Positions 61,701-64,000 of a DNA stretch of 64,000 nucleotides are shown one piece after another (within the stretch, counting starts at the first letter, position 1; each line of letters opens with the position of its first letter). The DNA is taken from positions 1-64,000 of the forward strand of contig CANXME010002009.1 of assembly GCA_948144175.1 (NCBI GenBank). The letters run 5' to 3'. Below the pieces are notes generated by a model, which did not search any database, had not been told where the DNA came from, and worked only from the letters and a program-made list of their open reading frames with translations. This DNA is from Closterium sp. NIES-65 (taxonomy: Eukaryota; Streptophyta; Zygnematophyceae; Desmidiales; Closteriaceae). The position numbers were made by a program, and so were the translations under genes.

Positions 61701-63904
61701 GGGAAGAAAGAGGGTGGTGGTGATGATGCTGAAATAACTGCCTCCGCTGCTCCTGCGGGTGCAGATGCAGATGCACCCTCAGAGGCATTGAAAGAGAGTG
61801 AGGGCATGGACGTGGATAAGACAGGGGGAGAGGAGGGCGAGGGAGGGAGGAAGAGTGATGCGGTTGGGAGTGATAAGGCAGGGGGGGAAGAGGGTGAGGA
61901 AGCTGGGGGAGGGAGCAAGGAGGTGAAGGAGGAGAAAGCAGTTGAGGAAAGGAAAGAGGGGAAAAGCAAGGAGGAAGACGGAACAACTGACGGGGCACCA
62001 ACAGGAATGGTTGTTGACGAGGCAACTGGTGGTGGTGCTGGTGGTACTGGTGCTCCTGGCGATGATGAAGCAGAGGCAGATGCAGACGCTGCAGGCAAGC
62101 CCACTGCTGCAGCCCGGTCCTCCTCCCCGTCCCCTCCACTCAAGCTCGGATACGCTCCGAAATCCACAAGCCTGGCTCCCCGGGGGGTGTTCAAGGGGCA
62201 CACAGCGACCGTGGAGGACGTGTGCTTCCACCCCTCGCACTCCCAGCAGTTCTGCTCCGTGGGCGACGACTCGAGACTGCTGCTGTGGGACGCACGGACA
62301 GGCGGAGAGAAGGGGCCGTGTCAGAGGGTGGAGAAAGCGCATGATAGTGATGTTCACTGTGTGGATTGGAACGGGCGGAATGAGCATATGGTGGTGACGG
62401 GGGGCGCGGATAAGAGCGTGCGGTTGTTTGATGTGAGGAAGCTCGGGGGAGGGCCGGTGGGGAAGGTGGAGGGGGAGGCGAGGGGGAAGGCGAAGGCTAC
62501 ACATGCGTTCCGCGGAGGGCACCAGGCAGCTGTGCTGTCCGTGCAGGTGAGTGGTGCTGTGGTGTGGTGAGTGGTGCTGTGGTGTGGTGAGTGGTGCTGT
62601 GGTGTGGTGAGTGGAGCTTGGAATGGTTGTGATTTGACAACCTTTTCCTGCTTGTACGCCTGCAGTGGTGTTTCGACAGCCCCACGGTATTCGCAAGCTG
62701 TGCAGAGGACGGCCTGGTCAACATCTGCCTACAATGATTATTAACTTTCACCCTTCCCACCGCTCTTAATCCCTTCACTCTCCCTGCTTGTATTCCTGCA
62801 GTGGTGTCCCGACAGCCCCACGGTATTCGCCAGCTGTGCAGAGGACGGCCTGGTCAACATCTGGGACTGCTCGCTGGTGAGTTCGCGCCACACATGTGCC
62901 TCTGATGGTGATGGTGCCATGCTGGGGCTGGGATGGCCAAGTCCCTCGGTGAACATCTGTTTGCCAGCTGTGCAGAGGACGGCCTGGTCAACATCTGGGA
63001 TTGCTCCCTGGTGAGTCCCTCACAGGCGCCCCACACGGTGTTTCTTTCTCCTCATTGCAAGCCCCTGCCCCCTTTTCCGTTGCTCACAACCCCAACCGCC
63101 CCCGTCCACCCTCCTCACCACCGCAAATCCCTTCTCCCTGTACCTTCCCTGCGTCCCCTGTGTACCCTTTCTCCCCCGTGCACCCCCGTGCGCCCCTCTG
63201 CACCCCTGTGCACCCCTGTGCACCCCTGTGCACCCCCCTGCACCCCCCTGCACCCTCCTGCCCCCCTTACGCCCCTCCTGCACCATCAGCTGCATGTGGA
63301 GGCGGTGAAGTCGTCTCGAGCTGACGGGGTGCCGCCCGGACTGCTCTTCCAACACGTGGGCCACCAGTGAGTGCTGCTGCTGCCCTCATGCCTCCTCCCC
63401 TCATATCTCCTGCCCTCATGCCTCCTGCCTTCCTGCTTCCTGCCGTCATCCTTCCTTCTGCTCCCTGTTCTTTGATACTACCACAAGCAAATGGTTGTTC
63501 TTGTTCCCCGTGTTGCCCTTTTTAGGGATCGAGTTATTGAGTTCCAGTGGGCACCGAAGGACCCGTGGACGTTTGCGAGTGTGTCAAGCAACGTGAACAA
63601 GAGAAGGGGAGGAGGCACGCTACAGGTGAGCGCTGATAGCTTGGGGTGACGACTGTAGTTTTGTAGTTAATGCATGTTTCTATGGGTTTTGAGTCGACTA
63701 GAAACACACCATGGGAGGACGGACGGACTCAACAGGTTGAGTACCGCGAGAAGAATTGTGTTATTATTGCTGAGTTGCAGTGGCATTTTTGACGTGTTAT
63801 TTGCTTGTTTTATTGTTGTATGGTTTGTGCAGATGTGGCGAGTGTTGGACCTTATCTACCGGCCAGCCAAAGACGTGGTTATTGACCTTAACCGTTACGT
63901 TTAG
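49227..63904 (+). CDS. MSI4: MSI4/FVE-like WD40 chromatin protein with large charged insertion
   Basis: Ten exons fit in phase: 49,227-49,423; 49,633-49,696; 50,270-50,356; 50,723-50,926; 60,033-60,164; 60,558-62,546; 62,802-62,876; 63,290-63,366; 63,526-63,625; 63,833-63,904 (998 residues). The N-terminus has the CAF1C/RbAp46-48 histone-binding region (PLLYDWFANHHLVWPSLSCR). WD motifs follow: FTHTDSPDVLMWHVE, GGKDHNVLLWNV, SVGDDSRLLLWDAR, TGGADKSVRLFDVR, CAEDGLVNIWD. The C-terminus GTLQMWRVLDLIYRP is typical of MSI4/FVE, which in Arabidopsis acts with histone deacetylase and Polycomb complexes in flowering control. MSI4 is about 500 residues. The extra half is a Lys/Glu/Ala/Asp-rich block in exon 6, between blades. 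Intron 4 is 9.1 kb and holds element G. Confidence 0.9.
50563..50640 (+). repeat. Echo of MSI4 exon 4 start, upstream of the true exon
   Basis: CAG|TTCAAGTGCGTCAGGCGGTC onward matches exon 4 (50,723: TTCAAGTACGACAGGCGGTC) through HPGEVN and then degenerates. It keeps an acceptor. Confidence 0.9.
50955..51023 (+). repeat. Echo of MSI4 exon 4 middle, left of the minisatellite
   Basis: GAGAGCTGGTGCAGAGCCGC onward encodes RELVQSRNIIFTHTDSPDVL, like exon 4. It stops in the first minisatellite unit. The end of the same copy (CGCCTCCACTCCTGACCTG|GTACGT-like) reappears at 59,640-59,665, right of the minisatellite. Confidence 0.85.
51024..52357. repeat. 26-bp minisatellite, left part
   Basis: About 51 copies of a 26-bp unit consist of GGGACTGCAGCTCCAGTCCC plus a variable 6-bp tail (CAACCC, CCACCC, CACCCC, CAGCCC). 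The 20-bp core is an imperfect palindrome (16 of 20 bases... two mismatched pair positions only) and contains a CTGCAG. Long open frames across it on both strands follow from the repeat and are not genes. Confidence 0.97.
52358..52691 (-). repeat. 3' LTR of G
   Basis: Bounded TGTTGTAACTG...TTCTATCA on minus. A TATA-like TATATAAG lies near its left edge on the plus copy. It is next to the purine tract at 52,692-52,705. Confidence 0.93.
52727..54020 (-). pseudogene. G reverse transcriptase and RNase H
   Basis: RT: ATVRAVLDLAARLNMEIHSM, VSNAFLQGVL after the catalytic Asp, VYGLRQAPREWH and ILVYVDDMILL. RNase H: GYSDSSWADSRPDRRSSQGY, CEAELYAATMAAQEARW, IWCDNASTIHL, NLADIFTKALP. It is in one frame to the stop near 52,727. 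It is separated from the upstream frame by a TAG (about 54,033) and a deletion that joins GFDFFET to KPATVR, removing the conserved FAPV-like residues. The joining point has the short repeat AAACC. Confidence 0.88.
54018..57014 (-). CDS. G gag-protease polyprotein running into the RT start
   Basis: 998 codons from ATG 57,014. Residues 1-300 are a copia gag (MASSDSSVDLATIDALELLG to EILRHSSTAAVAQQRSGKGG). An RGG-rich stretch and a wide-spaced knuckle follow (CQYLPLYGPTRGQRCNQTTH then ATETC, CX13CX4HX4C). Next come Gln-rich repeats, the protease LEIVLDSGATDNVFRDAGKL, and LRTNLLSQRSLQQSMIT to YTLRVPRPF. Where integrase should start, the frame goes straight into poly-Pro and Ala-rich linker sequence and then the RT N-terminus (WVFRVKQLPGEPPVYKARYC). 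It stops at GFTQR*. Confidence 0.85.
57015..58146 (-). other. G leader with two tandem repeat arrays
   Basis: The 57,045-57,235 array uses GCCGCCGATGCCGCTGCTGC units. The 57,454-57,775 array uses a 42-bp unit (GTCCGCGTCAGCGCGCGGGT then CGTCGGCGGGGYCGCGCTGG plus two bases). No conserved coding was recognised. Repeat-filled leaders also occur in A, B and C. Confidence 0.75.
58147..58160 (-). promoter_or_regulatory. Primer binding site of G
   Basis: On minus TGGTATTCAGAGCC follows the 5' LTR end TATCA directly. It equals the initiator Met tRNA complement TGGTATCAGAGCC with one extra T. Confidence 0.8.
58161..58508 (-). repeat. 5' LTR of G
   Basis: 348 bp, the same as the left LTR except for three transitions and a 14-bp duplication (ATACAGTTACAACA) at its outer edge. 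Confidence 0.93.
58509..59640. repeat. 26-bp minisatellite, right part
   Basis: About 43 copies of the same 26-bp unit, more variable than the left part. It includes two 35-bp units with an inserted CAACTCCCCAT and several units changed to CAAGTCCTCCACC. It continues the array interrupted by G. Confidence 0.97.
59640..59965 (+). repeat. Further echoes of MSI4 exons 4 and 5 right of the minisatellite
   Basis: 59,640-59,665 is the end of an exon 4 copy plus a GTACGT donor. 59,697-59,830 is another exon 4 copy (CTGGTGCAGAACCGTAACAG, then AGCCCTGACGTCCTGATGTG, then three copies of CTTTCTTTCAACACGC-like ends). 59,911-59,965 is a copy of the exon 5 start (CAG|ATCCTGGTGGGGTACATGGA, GGAGTTTGCAATGG) 122 bp before the true exon. 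Confidence 0.85.
60430..60557 (+). repeat. Echoes of the MSI4 exon 6 acceptor
   Basis: CATTGCAGTCCTCTGCTGCC occurs at about 60,434 and 60,457 and again at the true acceptor (60,550). The surrounding TTGTCTTGTCCCTCCCTTCC is duplicated too (60,412 and 60,527). Confidence 0.85.
62666..63012 (+). repeat. Three copies of the MSI4 exon 7 sequence
   Basis: 62,666-62,727 (WCFDSPTVFASCAEDGLVNI, no donor), 62,802-62,876 (the complete exon) and 62,963-63,011 (ASCAEDGLVNIWDCSL then GTGAGT, no proper acceptor) lie in order. The middle one has both splice sites. Confidence 0.9.
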
Positions 63905-64000
63905 TAACCCCTAATTGTAGCCTAAGCACCTTAATTTGCTGTTGGTGTAGATTTTCAGCTTAGGCTGAAAACATAGTCCATCAATTTTCTAACAGCTGGG
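63905..64000. other. 3' flank of the MSI4-like gene
   Basis: Non-coding sequence after the stop at 63,902-63,904. No clear poly(A) signal was seen before the window ends. Confidence 0.5.

Noticed and set aside
60434-62203. Long Ser/Pro-rich frames on minus opposite MSI4 exon 6
   Set aside because: They mirror the Lys/Glu codons of the real exon. The plus frame links known WD40 repeats in phase.

Overview
The window is nuclear DNA from a green plant or streptophyte alga. The evidence is four recognisable spliced genes of plant type: a G-box-binding-factor-like bZIP, ribosomal protein eS28, a PDF1B-type peptide deformylase, and an MSI4/FVE-like WD40 protein. All have GT-AG introns (one GC-AG). 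The GC-rich, low-complexity protein sequence and the dense Ty1/copia insertions suggest a charophyte alga such as a zygnematophyte. That placement is inference and was not tested.

Layout. 1-3,735: an unrecognised minus-strand gene with a membrane segment and a long charged stalk. 3,863-4,770: no gene seen. 4,771-10,347: a decayed plus-strand copia element (R1) whose polyprotein carries a GW/WG-rich insertion. 10,348-13,600: a short LTR (F), telomere-like and GC-rich repeats, and the remains of a PIF/Harbinger DNA transposon (transposase C-terminus on plus, Myb/SANT-like ORF on minus). 13,677-22,698: a composite copia element flanked by the target duplication GATGG, with a third, diverged LTR inside it. 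23,007 to about 33,850: three nested minus-strand elements. Copia C is interrupted by 5'-truncated copia D (GGGGA repeats), which is interrupted by the miniature LTR element E (TGAGG repeats). 33,986-34,060: an isolated LTR fragment. 34,061-35,570: no gene seen.

The right-hand 28 kb is gene-rich: bZIP/GBF (35,571-40,844), eS28 (41,493-43,096), a LysM protein on minus (43,460-45,211), peptide deformylase (45,897-48,918, divergent from the LysM gene), and the MSI4-like gene (49,227-63,904). The MSI4-like gene is 14.7 kb long because intron 4 holds a 26-bp minisatellite split by a young copia element (G, 52,358-58,508, target duplication CTGCA).

Two themes recur. First, every recognised spliced gene, and probably the unrecognised one, carries extra partial copies of its own exons in the neighbouring intron, often with a splice site still attached (called echo exons here). 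Second, the conserved proteins are enlarged by low-complexity sequence: about 500 charged residues inside the MSI4 propeller and about 700 residues with a 44-glutamine run after the bZIP. The copia families also show very short LTRs, a wide-spaced gag Cys/His knuckle, repeat-filled leaders and frequent deletion derivatives.
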